Part shown: positions 8,259 to 16,548 of the stretch, one piece after another
Layout: each line of letters opens with the position of its first letter
Numbering within the stretch: position 1 is the stretch's first letter
Source: Candidatus Gastranaerophilales bacterium
GTDB lineage: Bacteria; Cyanobacteriota; Vampirovibrionia; Gastranaerophilales; Gastranaerophilaceae
Assembly (NCBI GenBank): GCA_944324235.1
Contig: CALUVN010000012.1
Span: 1 to 45,563 of the forward strand
Reading direction: 5' to 3'
DNA: 45,563 nucleotides
Notes under the pieces: model-generated
The model's input: the letters and a program-made list of their open reading frames with translations, nothing else
Told to the model about the DNA's origin: nothing
Databases searched by the model: none
Translations under genes and position numbers: made by a program

Positions 8259-9632
8259 ATGTATAATGTAGCAATAATAGGTGCAGGCCCTGCCGGAATT
8301 TTTGCGGCTCTGGAAATAACAAAATTAAAACCTGACTGGAAAGTAGTTCTTGTTGAAAAAGGTCAAAAAATTGAAAACAGAAAATGTCTTTTAAGAGAAG
8401 GCTACGCAAAATGTCCTACCTGCAAAAAATGCGGATTGCTTTGCGGATGGGGAGGCGCAGGAGCATTTTCAGACGGGAAATTAACACTAACTCCAGATGT
8501 CGGCGGACACCTTGTTGACTACATGTCAAGAGAAAAAGTTGAAGAACTTATTGACTATTCAGATAAATTATATTTGCAGTTCGGTGCAACGGATGAAGTT
8601 TTCGGAACAGACATGAAAACTTTTCGTGAGCTTGAAAGACAGGCTGTTCTTGCTGAACTTAAACTTGTTCACTCCCCAGTAAGACACTTGGGAACAGAAA
8701 GAAGCCTGAATGTTTTGAAGAACATGCAGGATTATCTGGATGAAAGAATTACAATACTGAATAATGTCTCCGCACAGTCTCTGATTGTAGAATGCGAACA
8801 GGTAAAAGGCATTGTACTCGATAACGGAGAAACAATTTCAGCAGAATATACAATCATAGCACCGGGAAGAGAAGGTGCAGACTGGTTAACAAAAGAATTT
8901 GCAAAAAATAAAATCGGTATGGTAAATAACGCAGTTGATATCGGAGTTCGCGTAGAATTGCCTGCTCCTGTATTTGAACCTTTAACCGATAAATTATATG
9001 AATCAAAATTAATCTACCACTCACCGACTTTTGGCGATGAAGTGAGAACATTCTGTATGAACCCGAACGGCGAAGTCGTACAGGAAAATTATAACGGTAT
9101 CTCAACAGTAAACGGTCACAGCTATGCAGAAAAAACAACAAACAATACAAACTTTGCATTGCTGGTTAGTAAAAAATTTACAGAACCGTTTAAAGAACCG
9201 ATACAGTACGGACAACATATTGCAAGCCTTGCCAATATGCTCGGAGGCGGAATTCTTGTACAAAGATTCGGCGACCTTCTTGACGGACGCCGCTCTACTC
9301 CTGAAAGAATTAAATCAAGTGTACTGACTCCGACTCTTGCATGCGCAACCCCTGGTGATTTAAGCCTTGTTATTCCGTACAGACAGATGACAAGTATTAT
9401 AGAAATGCTCTACGCATTAGATAAAATTGCACCTGGAACGGCTTCAAGATACACTCTGCTTTACGGTATAGAAGTTAAATTCTACTCTGCAAGAGTAAAA
9501 TTAACAGAAGAACTTGAGACAGAAGGCGTAAAAAATCTGTTTGCAATAGGTGACGGCGCAGGTGTAACAAGAGGTCTGATACAAGCCTCAGCATCCGGTG
9601 TTCATGTTGCAAGAACTATTTGCTCAAGATAG
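8259..9632 (+). CDS. NAD(P)/FAD-dependent oxidoreductase
   Basis: A 457-residue flavoprotein. The N terminus holds a Rossmann dinucleotide-binding motif, GAGPAGIFAALE. A cysteine cluster, CPTCKKCGLLCGWGGAGAFS, follows at about residues 50-70, and the C-terminal FAD signature is NLFAIGDGAGVTRGLIQ. This combination matches the uncharacterised FAD-dependent dehydrogenases (COG2509-like, from memory). The substrate is unknown. The Cys cluster could be a redox or metal site. The start is ATG 8259 with GGAG 9 bases before; a TTG at 8244 is upstream of that site. It is followed closely by a histidine kinase with its own promoter. Confidence 0.85.
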   Translation: MYNVAIIGAGPAGIFAALEITKLKPDWKVVLVEKGQKIENRKCLLREGYAKCPTCKKCGLLCGWGGAGAFSDGKLTLTPDVGGHLVDYMSREKVEELIDYSDKLYLQFGATDEVFGTDMKTFRELERQAVLAELKLVHSPVRHLGTERSLNVLKNMQDYLDERITILNNVSAQSLIVECEQVKGIVLDNGETISAEYTIIAPGREGADWLTKEFAKNKIGMVNNAVDIGVRVELPAPVFEPLTDKLYESKLIYHSPTFGDEVRTFCMNPNGEVVQENYNGISTVNGHSYAEKTTNNTNFALLVSKKFTEPFKEPIQYGQHIASLANMLGGGILVQRFGDLLDGRRSTPERIKSSVLTPTLACATPGDLSLVIPYRQMTSIIEMLYALDKIAPGTASRYTLLYGIEVKFYSARVKLTEELETEGVKNLFAIGDGAGVTRGLIQASASGVHVARTICSR

Positions 9633-9648
9633 TATCTGGTGGTATAAT
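9620..9648 (+). promoter_or_regulatory. Promoter abutting the kinase ATG (leaderless?)
   Basis: TTGCTC (9620-9625) and TATAAT (9643-9648) are 17 bases apart, and TGG directly before the -10 gives an extended -10 element. The expected start site lies at or within two bases of the ATG at 9656, and no ribosome binding site is seen. The -35 lies within the end of the upstream gene. Confidence 0.55.
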
Positions 9649-9655
9649 TTGAATT

Positions 9656-11449
9656 ATGAAAACGCAGAAAATTAGTCTGACAACTCAAAATCGTTTAATA
9701 ATTTTCGGGCTGGTGTTAAGTACAATCCTTATTGTAGCGATTGCTGTTTTTGCAATATTTAATATTCAGAAAAAACTCAATGAGGGATACCAGAATTTCG
9801 GTCAGGTAATCTCTAAAACTCTCGCTATTGAATCGGTTGAAATAACAAAAGGACTTTCAAAACAGAATGTCTATAATACTTTAAAAGCCCACACTGATTC
9901 TATATTGAAAAGCCATGACGATATTGTTTTTATTGAATTTAAAGACTCTAACGGACAGGTAATATATTCCGGAAAAAATAAAAATTACAATAATCTTAAA
10001 CGTTCAAATATAACAGTAACATCACCGATGAATGAAGAAAAATCAGGTGAATTCAAATATGCAGGTTCTGTTACGGTAGGACTTTCGGGAAACATAATTA
10101 ACCAGATTTCATCAACAACACGAAACTCTCTGATGTTTGTATTTACAGTAGCATGGGTAGTGTTTGCATTTGTAATACTTATAAATACATACCTTATTAC
10201 AAGAGAATTAAGGATTCTGCAAGAAGGTGTTAAAAAGATTTCAACAAAAGAATTCGGTTACAAAATAGAAGGTAAAGACGTAAGCAGCGAAGTACAGGAG
10301 CTTTTTAACGCATTCAATGATATGTCTGCAAGACTGCACATCTACGAAGAACAAAATGTAGAACAACTAACCCTTGAACGCAACAAGCTAGAAGCAATTT
10401 TAATGAGTATCGCAAACGGAGTAGTTGTATGCGATAACTTTGATAATGTAGTTCTTGTTAACAACCATGCGCAAAAACTGCTTGAAGTTGAAGAAAAACA
10501 GATGTTGAATACAAAAATTCAACAATATATTGATACTGCAGGGAATTATTGTTTTAAAGACAAAATTGAAGAATTTAAAGATACTCCAATCGAAGTAATG
10601 GAGCAAAAACCTATTGAATTTAATATAGAAGTAGATAATCGAGTTATTAAATCCATAATTTCCCCTATGTTTACAAGAAACAAGGATTATGTGGGTTACA
10701 TAATCGTACTCATTGACGTAACAAGAGAAACAGAAATGGATCAAATGCGATCACACTTTATATCAAATGTATCACACGAATTACGTACACCGGTAACAGT
10801 ATTAAGAAGCTATATAGACACACTCTATAATTACGGTAATGAATTTGATTATGACACGCAGAAAGAATTTATCGGCACAATTAATCAGGAAATTATCCGG
10901 TTAAACAACATGGTTAATGATATTCTTGATTTTTCAAGACTTGAGTCCAATGTTGAAATGCAAAAATCACCAAATGATATGTCAGAAGTTGTCCAAAATG
11001 CCGTTAATCAGGTTCAGGTGCTTGCAAACGAGCATAACCTTAAAATCAATATATCCAAGCCGGACGATATCCCTGTTATAATGTTTAACTATGACAGCAT
11101 TGAACGCGCGTTTACAAATTTGCTCTCAAACGCAATAAAATATTCGCCTGACAACGCAAATATTGATATTAAATTAACATCAAATAAGGAAAATGTAACA
11201 GTAACGGTAACAGATGAAGGATGCGGGATTGCGCAGGAACATCTGAAAAAAATCTTCGACAGATTCTACAGAGTGGAAAACGCAACCCACACAATAAAAG
11301 GGACAGGTATAGGACTTCATCTTGTAAAAACCACAATAGAAAAATACCACAATGGAAAAGTGTTTGTACAATCAGAAGTAGGTAAAGGTTCAACATTTGG
11401 ATTTTCGCTTCCTATAAAGGTGGAAAGCAAAGATACTCAACTAATATAA
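9656..11449 (+). CDS. Sensor histidine kinase (PhoR/WalK-like)
   Basis: A 597-residue membrane kinase. TM1 is at about 12-33, an extracytoplasmic sensor at about 34-158 and TM2 at about 160-182. HAMP follows (to about 236) and then a PAS-like domain (about 245-350). HisKA carries the phospho-acceptor in SHELRTP (H374). The ATPase domain has N box NLLSNAIKYSP, DEGCGIA, FDRFYRVE and GTGIGLHLVK. The layout resembles PhoR/WalK kinases. No response regulator gene is next to it, so the partner must be elsewhere. There is no ribosome binding site; the promoter sits against the ATG. Confidence 0.93.
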   Translation: MKTQKISLTTQNRLIIFGLVLSTILIVAIAVFAIFNIQKKLNEGYQNFGQVISKTLAIESVEITKGLSKQNVYNTLKAHTDSILKSHDDIVFIEFKDSNGQVIYSGKNKNYNNLKRSNITVTSPMNEEKSGEFKYAGSVTVGLSGNIINQISSTTRNSLMFVFTVAWVVFAFVILINTYLITRELRILQEGVKKISTKEFGYKIEGKDVSSEVQELFNAFNDMSARLHIYEEQNVEQLTLERNKLEAILMSIANGVVVCDNFDNVVLVNNHAQKLLEVEEKQMLNTKIQQYIDTAGNYCFKDKIEEFKDTPIEVMEQKPIEFNIEVDNRVIKSIISPMFTRNKDYVGYIIVLIDVTRETEMDQMRSHFISNVSHELRTPVTVLRSYIDTLYNYGNEFDYDTQKEFIGTINQEIIRLNNMVNDILDFSRLESNVEMQKSPNDMSEVVQNAVNQVQVLANEHNLKINISKPDDIPVIMFNYDSIERAFTNLLSNAIKYSPDNANIDIKLTSNKENVTVTVTDEGCGIAQEHLKKIFDRFYRVENATHTIKGTGIGLHLVKTTIEKYHNGKVFVQSEVGKGSTFGFSLPIKVESKDTQLI

Positions 11450-11458
11450 GGGGAAAAG

Positions 11459-12283
11459 GTGCTAAAAAGTAATTTTGATCCTAATAAGGTTCACAACGAA
11501 TCACAAGAAGAGTTTGTAGTACCTAAAAAAACTTTTTTAGAAAAATTATTTTCACTGGAAGGATTTTGCAATATCTGCCTCATTATAGTAATTGCGCTGT
11601 TAGGGTACTCCTTTTTAGGAGACATAAGTTTTAAAATCAAACACGCATTTCCAAAGATTTCAGAAGCAACTTACAAAAAAATAGATATACAAAAGAATCC
11701 GATTCAGATAAATCTTAAAAAAAATGGTGTAGAATTGGAAAAAGGAGAAAACGATTATACAGAGTTTGCCTATGACAAAATAGCCCAATACAGCATTTCA
11801 GGTATGCTGGTTGCCATAAATACCGATTTCTGGCTGCGCGGGATAATGAGAAATGATTTTGACAAAGTTTCACTGATGGACATAGGGATTGTATGGGGTG
11901 ACATAGCAGACAAAGATTACATAAAAAAACACCTGAAATTTAAATCAGAAAAAACAGCAACCGCACGATGGCTCAGATACAACTATAAATGCAAAGGACA
12001 GAACTGTCAGCCATTCAGTTACATAAAACGACATGTAGCACACACACATCTTGTACCGGCAAATAGAAATGTTATGGGGGCGCTGCTTACTCTGAAAAAA
12101 TATGACACAGTAAAGCTTGACGGTTTTTTGGTAGATCTGTACTTTAAAAATGGAGGGAAAGCAGTGACAAGTATTTCCAGAACAGATAACAATGCAGGTT
12201 CAAGAGGCGGCAACAATACAGGTGGCGCATGTGAAATTATGTACGTAACTAGCGTGCAAATCGCAGAAAGGATATATAAGTAA
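11459..12283 (+). CDS. Anchored protein, paralogue 1 (GDGACE-type family)
   Basis: A 274-residue protein starting at GTG 11459 behind a clear GGGGAAAAG site. One membrane segment lies at about 36-56 and the rest is probably outside the cytoplasm. The C-terminal 170 residues are clearly related to the next gene: SISG, an ISPLDIxxxWGD-like stretch, HxVPANxN, a GxLVD strand, S-I-S-R-T-D and GGACEIMYVTSVQI. I associate this pattern with a conserved uncharacterised family, but recall no function. It has an extra CKGQNCQ dicysteine loop that the paralogue lacks. It follows the kinase by 9 bases, probably in one operon. Confidence 0.75.
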   Translation: MLKSNFDPNKVHNESQEEFVVPKKTFLEKLFSLEGFCNICLIIVIALLGYSFLGDISFKIKHAFPKISEATYKKIDIQKNPIQINLKKNGVELEKGENDYTEFAYDKIAQYSISGMLVAINTDFWLRGIMRNDFDKVSLMDIGIVWGDIADKDYIKKHLKFKSEKTATARWLRYNYKCKGQNCQPFSYIKRHVAHTHLVPANRNVMGALLTLKKYDTVKLDGFLVDLYFKNGGKAVTSISRTDNNAGSRGGNNTGGACEIMYVTSVQIAERIYK

Positions 12284-12284
12284 A

Positions 12285-12977
12285 ATGCAATGGACAACAT
12301 GTGTTACTCTACTGTTAATGATAGCTGCAGCATCGCTGTATCTCAGTTGGGATGATGTACAATTTTACAAAAGTATTAAAGAACCTTCAGTCTCTGAACA
12401 ATCAGAAGCACCTATAGACTACAACGCTCCTTATCAGGATGCCCTTGCTGTAGAAGGGACAAACCCCATAAAAATCTATGACGGCAAAAAAGAGGCTTTA
12501 CTAATTCCGAGAGCCGTTTACGAAATTTCAGGGTTGTTTATCGGAAAAAATACGAATTTTGGAATGAGAAAATTCAACGGAATTTTTGACAGAATTTCAC
12601 CGCTGGATATTGCAATAGCATGGGGCGACAATGCAAATAAACAATTTATAGAAAAAAACTATATAATTTCCATGGAAAAAGATTTTACAGACGGCGGAAG
12701 ATTTCTGTATCTGGATGCAAAAGCAGGCTCAAATGCAAGTTCATACGATTTAAATTACGCAAATACTCATGTTATACCGGCTAACACCAACATCCTAAAC
12801 GCATTGATGGGCACTGAATTATATGATGAAATTGATTTGACAGGGCTGCTCGTGGATGTCGAAATCAACGGGAAAATAAAATACGAAACCAGCCTTTCCC
12901 GTTATGATGAAGGAGACGGAGCCTGCGAAATTTTGTATGTTACAGCAGTCAGAATAAACAACAAAATTTACAAATAA
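12285..12977 (+). CDS. Anchored protein, paralogue 2 (GDGACE-type family)
   Basis: A 230-residue relative of the preceding protein. It has an N-terminal hydrophobic segment (about 4-20) and the family pattern EISGLF, ISPLDIAIAWGDNA, THVIPANTNI, GLLVDVEI, SLSRYDEGDGACEILYVTAVRI. The ATG lies 1 base after the stop of paralogue 1 with only a weak GGA upstream, so translational coupling is likely. It converges on the TPR gene, 2 bases away. Function unknown. Confidence 0.78.
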   Translation: MQWTTCVTLLLMIAAASLYLSWDDVQFYKSIKEPSVSEQSEAPIDYNAPYQDALAVEGTNPIKIYDGKKEALLIPRAVYEISGLFIGKNTNFGMRKFNGIFDRISPLDIAIAWGDNANKQFIEKNYIISMEKDFTDGGRFLYLDAKAGSNASSYDLNYANTHVIPANTNILNALMGTELYDEIDLTGLLVDVEINGKIKYETSLSRYDEGDGACEILYVTAVRINNKIYK

Positions 12978-12979
12978 AA

Positions 12980-14575
12980 TTAATTGAACAATGCGTTAAT
13001 TTTATCAACAATGTCCTGAGGGTCAATCTCGTTGGTAACTTTATTTATATCCTGAGCAATCTGATAAAGTTTTGCAGCCTCAATTTTATCACCGGTAACA
13101 GTAATAGCACGCGCCATATTAAAATGAGCAAGCGCATAATTTGGATTGCATTCTATAGACTTTTTGAACAATTCTATAGCCTTCTGCACCCGACCTAAAT
13201 CATCAAGATAAATAACACCTAAATTATTATAGGCAATATCATAATCAGGCTGGAATTCAATTGCAAGTTCATATTCCTTTATAGCTTCATCTATATCGCC
13301 CTTACCCCAGTATAAAAAACCTAAATTACAGTGGATTTTGGCATTAGTCGGGTCTAAATCCAGAGCGTTTCTGTAAACAGCCAGAGCGTTTGGAAAATCT
13401 TCCTTATCATAAAAAGCACTGCCAAGATTTACATAAATATCAATATCTTCCGGTGTCAACAAATAAGCACTTTGATAAGAGCTGATTGCAGCATCCAAAT
13501 CATTTTTTGTTTCCTGATAAACAAATCCTAAAATCTGATTTATAACGCTTGTACGCTGTCTATTCGGATTCAGGGTAATAGCGGTTTGAAAATGAGAAAC
13601 TGCGCCCTGAATATCACCTTTAATATAAAGAATATTTGCAAGATTAGAATGGTATTCTGAAACAGTAGGCATAATCTGGATTAATTTTTCATAAATTTCA
13701 ACCGCAGAATCATAATCACCCTGCTCTTCATAAACCTTACACAAATTTTGATACGCCTGAATATTTAAGCAATCTAACCAAATAGCCATTTTATATTCTG
13801 TAATTGCATCGTCATACATACCAACAGAACGGTACATATCGCCAAGAACACCGTACAACGGCACAAATCCCGGAGTTTTTTCAATAGCTGATATATAAGT
13901 TTCAATAGCGTCGTTTACACTTTTAAACTGAATCTGGTACAAGCCCTTGAACATAATCGGGAAAAATTTTACAAAATTTGAAAAAGCTTTTGAAACATTG
14001 CCGATAGCCTCCAAATCAAACGGAAGAGTAAGCACGGACATCAAATATTCAAAATAAGCTTTTGCAGTCGTTTTAAAAGATTGAAACGAAGAAATTCTGT
14101 AAAGATTATACAAAAGGAAATGCGCTGACGAACTAGTGAACGGCGCACATTTGATAGCTTTTTTGGCATTAATTGCAGCTTCCAAAAATCTCGATTTTTT
14201 TGTATAAGTTTCAGCAAGCAAATAATAACCTTTAGCGAATTTAGGATTTTTAGCTACAGACATATCAAGATAATTGACAGCCTTGTCCAAATCACCTTTA
14301 TAGTAATGCGCACGGCCTATTTTATAATAAATTTCAGCAGAATCAATATAAGATTCCAGAGCACGCTGGTACTCGGTAATCGCCTCATCAATATACTGAC
14401 ACGAATTAGAAATATCAAGGTGCCATGCTAAATATAAATCACCGAGTCTGACATGCAAATCAGCGTTTGTAGGATCATCCTGAAGCCCAATCTGACAAAG
14501 CTCAATAGCTGATTTTACATTACCCGTTTTATACTCTTTATTAATCTTCTTCTCTAAATCTTTCGTTACATTCAT
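12980..14575 (-). CDS. Tetratricopeptide repeat protein
   Basis: A 531-residue protein made almost entirely of TPR units, about 12-13 in all, with repeated A-x-x-x-Y/L-G-x-x-Y and consensus A-I-x-x-Y/F-x-x-A-L/I. Examples are NLGFLYWGKGDIDEAIKEY and NLGVIYLDDLGRVQKAIELF. There is no signal peptide or membrane segment, so it is probably a cytoplasmic scaffold. No catalytic domain is seen, and partners cannot be inferred. It is divergent from the synthase-like gene; a palindrome lies between the two starts. Confidence 0.85.
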   Translation of the reverse strand: MNVTKDLEKKINKEYKTGNVKSAIELCQIGLQDDPTNADLHVRLGDLYLAWHLDISNSCQYIDEAITEYQRALESYIDSAEIYYKIGRAHYYKGDLDKAVNYLDMSVAKNPKFAKGYYLLAETYTKKSRFLEAAINAKKAIKCAPFTSSSAHFLLYNLYRISSFQSFKTTAKAYFEYLMSVLTLPFDLEAIGNVSKAFSNFVKFFPIMFKGLYQIQFKSVNDAIETYISAIEKTPGFVPLYGVLGDMYRSVGMYDDAITEYKMAIWLDCLNIQAYQNLCKVYEEQGDYDSAVEIYEKLIQIMPTVSEYHSNLANILYIKGDIQGAVSHFQTAITLNPNRQRTSVINQILGFVYQETKNDLDAAISSYQSAYLLTPEDIDIYVNLGSAFYDKEDFPNALAVYRNALDLDPTNAKIHCNLGFLYWGKGDIDEAIKEYELAIEFQPDYDIAYNNLGVIYLDDLGRVQKAIELFKKSIECNPNYALAHFNMARAITVTGDKIEAAKLYQIAQDINKVTNEIDPQDIVDKINALFN

Positions 14576-14585
14576 AATTTTAAAT

Positions 14586-14621
14586 ATCTGTCTTGACAGA
14601 TGGGATTAAATACTACATACT
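14586..14621 (+). promoter_or_regulatory. Palindromic operator overlapping the synthase promoter
   Basis: ATCTGTC-TT-GACAGAT (14586-14601) is a perfect 7-bp-arm palindrome. Its right half contains the -35 box TTGACA (14593-14598), and CATACT (14616-14621) lies 17 bases further on. A repressor here would block the synthase gene and perhaps the divergent TPR gene. Confidence 0.5.
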
Positions 14622-14697
14622 AGACATTGTAAATAATATTGCACAAAAAAGCAAGTTATTTACCAAATTTAGGGATAAATATAAAAGAGGTGCCGCA

Positions 14698-15996
14698 ATG
14701 AGTAACAAAATATACTTTGTAGATGTAACAAACAGGGACGGAGTACAAACTTCACGTCTTGGTCTGGCAAAACTTGAAAAAACGATTATCAACCTTATGC
14801 TGAATGAAATGGGCATAACTCAATCAGAATTTGGATTTCCAACAACCACCCACGAAATAAATTACCTCAACGGCAACCTTGAACTTGTTGAAAGAAAAGT
14901 TATAACAACAACAAAACTATCAGGCTGGATGCGTGCAATTTCTGATGATGTGGAATTGTCGTTTAAAAATGTACCGAAATTAAAACACTGCAATCTCTCG
15001 CAATCCACATCGCAGCAGATGATTAACGGCAAATATCTTGGCAAGAAAACTCCTGAAGATATAATCAGAATGACCTGTGAAGCTGTTGAATGCGCCGTTT
15101 CAAAAGGTGCAGAAACAATAGGCGTAAACGCAGAAGATGCATCCAGAAGTGATTTGGAATTTTTAATCAAATATGCAACCGAAGCTAAAAGATGCGGAGC
15201 ACAGAGATTTAGATACTGTGATACTCTGGGATATGAAGACCCTGCAACTGCCTACAAAAGAATAAATGAAATTGCAAAAAGAACACAAATGGCAGTAGAA
15301 GTACACTACCATAACGATCTCGGCATGGCTGCAGCGTGTTCGGTAATGGGAGCAAGAGGAGCAATCGATGCCGGAGTCGATGCATATATCAACACTGCAA
15401 TTAATGGAATGGGAGAACGCGCAGGCAACGCTGATTTGGTATCCTGTCTGCTCGCAGTACTCAAATCAGCAGGCTTCAAAAATAAATATGAAATTGACCC
15501 TAACATTGATTTAAGCAAAGCATGGAAACTTGCAAAATATACATCCTACGCATTCGGTGTACCAATTCCTATAAACCAGCCTGCAGTAGGTGATAACGCA
15601 TTTGCACACGAATCAGGAATCCACGCGGACGGTGCACTGAAAGATCGCAGAAATTACGAACTTTATGATTTTGAAGAACTCGGACGCGGTGAACCTGAAA
15701 TAATCGAAACAGGAAGAATGATTACAACAGGAGAATACGGCGGAATTAAAGGTTTCAGAAACGTATACAACAACCTTGAAATTGAATTCAAAGATGACCA
15801 CGAAGCAAGAACCATTCTGGAACTCGTCAGATATGCAAACGTACATACACAAAAACCTCTGACAACAGACGAGTTAAAATTTATTTACCATCACCCTGAT
15901 ATTGCGGCACAAATTATGACAGTAACACCGCACTACGAACATCAGGGCGCACTGAAAGAACGTGTAGGAGTCGGAATCCCGCAGAAAATTATTTAA
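14698..15996 (+). CDS. Isopropylmalate/homocitrate synthase-like enzyme
   Basis: A 432-residue DRE-TIM metallolyase. VDVTNRDGVQTSRL gives the catalytic Arg-Asp and metal-binding start of the barrel. EVHYHNDLGMAAA supplies the two His ligands, and INGMGERAGNADL is the conserved glycine-rich end. Such enzymes condense acetyl-CoA with a 2-keto acid. The protein is longer than NifV/homocitrate synthases and lacks an obvious LeuA regulatory domain, so 2-isopropylmalate, homocitrate or citramalate synthase are all possible. A LeuC-type dehydratase 2 kb downstream supports a leucine-like chain-extension route. ATG 14698 has AGAGG 7 bases upstream; an earlier frame start would overlap the promoter. 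Confidence 0.82.
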   Translation: MSNKIYFVDVTNRDGVQTSRLGLAKLEKTIINLMLNEMGITQSEFGFPTTTHEINYLNGNLELVERKVITTTKLSGWMRAISDDVELSFKNVPKLKHCNLSQSTSQQMINGKYLGKKTPEDIIRMTCEAVECAVSKGAETIGVNAEDASRSDLEFLIKYATEAKRCGAQRFRYCDTLGYEDPATAYKRINEIAKRTQMAVEVHYHNDLGMAAACSVMGARGAIDAGVDAYINTAINGMGERAGNADLVSCLLAVLKSAGFKNKYEIDPNIDLSKAWKLAKYTSYAFGVPIPINQPAVGDNAFAHESGIHADGALKDRRNYELYDFEELGRGEPEIIETGRMITTGEYGGIKGFRNVYNNLEIEFKDDHEARTILELVRYANVHTQKPLTTDELKFIYHHPDIAAQIMTVTPHYEHQGALKERVGVGIPQKII

Positions 15997-15998
15997 TT

Positions 15999-16481
15999 AT
16001 GAGCATAGAAAAAGTAAAAGAATACTTTAAACAATTTGGTATAGAGCATAAAATTATAGAACCGGAACAATCCAGCGCAACAGTTGAACTTGCAGCGCAG
16101 GCACTCGGTGTTGAACCGGCAAGAATTGCCAAAACACTTTCTTTTAAAACCACAGACTCATGTATTCTTGTTGTTACTGCAGGCGATGCTAAAATAGACA
16201 ACAAAAAATTTAAAACAAAATTCGGAATAAAAGCTAAAATGCTTACTCCTGATGAAGTACTTGAATATATCGGACACGCAATAGGCGGAGTGTGTCCTTT
16301 TGCAATAAAAAATTCAGATGTAAAAGTTTACTGCGACATCTCTTTAAAAAGATTTACAACTATATTTCCTGCATGCGGCAGCTCTAATTCGGCAATAGAA
16401 TTAACATGCGATGAACTCGAAAAATATTCAAACTGTACAGAATGGGTTGATGTATGTAAACTTAATTGTAACGAATTGTAA
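15999..16481 (+). CDS. YbaK/EbsC-family aminoacyl-tRNA deacylase
   Basis: A 160-residue single-domain protein of the YbaK/ProX family, which hydrolyses mischarged aminoacyl-tRNAs. Visible landmarks are SSATVELAAQALGV (N-terminal), the IGGVCPFA loop typical of the family, and PACGSSNSAIEL near the C terminus. It starts 2 bases after the synthase stop, so the two are probably co-transcribed. There is no clear ribosome binding site, which fits re-initiation. Specificity (Cys-tRNA(Pro) or another) cannot be read from sequence. Confidence 0.87.
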   Translation: MSIEKVKEYFKQFGIEHKIIEPEQSSATVELAAQALGVEPARIAKTLSFKTTDSCILVVTAGDAKIDNKKFKTKFGIKAKMLTPDEVLEYIGHAIGGVCPFAIKNSDVKVYCDISLKRFTTIFPACGSSNSAIELTCDELEKYSNCTEWVDVCKLNCNEL

Positions 16482-16488
16482 AAATTAT

Positions 16489-16516
16489 TAAATTTCCCAC
16501 GAAAAAACGCCGATAT
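16489..16516 (+). promoter_or_regulatory. Sigma28 (FliA)-like promoter
   Basis: TAAATTTC (16489-16496) and GCCGATAT (16509-16516) are separated by 12 bases. The flagellar sigma28 consensus is TAAAGTTT-N11-GCCGATAA. The -10 matches 7 of 8, the TAAA core of the -35 is intact, and the spacer is one base long. It ends 32 bases before the ATG of the hook-like gene at 16549. Confidence 0.5.
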
Positions 16517-16548
16517 TAAAAGTAAGGGTAAAACTAAAAAGGGCAACT

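Noticed and set aside
14593-14697. An N-terminal extension of the synthase-like gene
   Set aside because: It starts on the -35 box, lacks a ribosome binding site and is not family-like; ATG 14698 has both.
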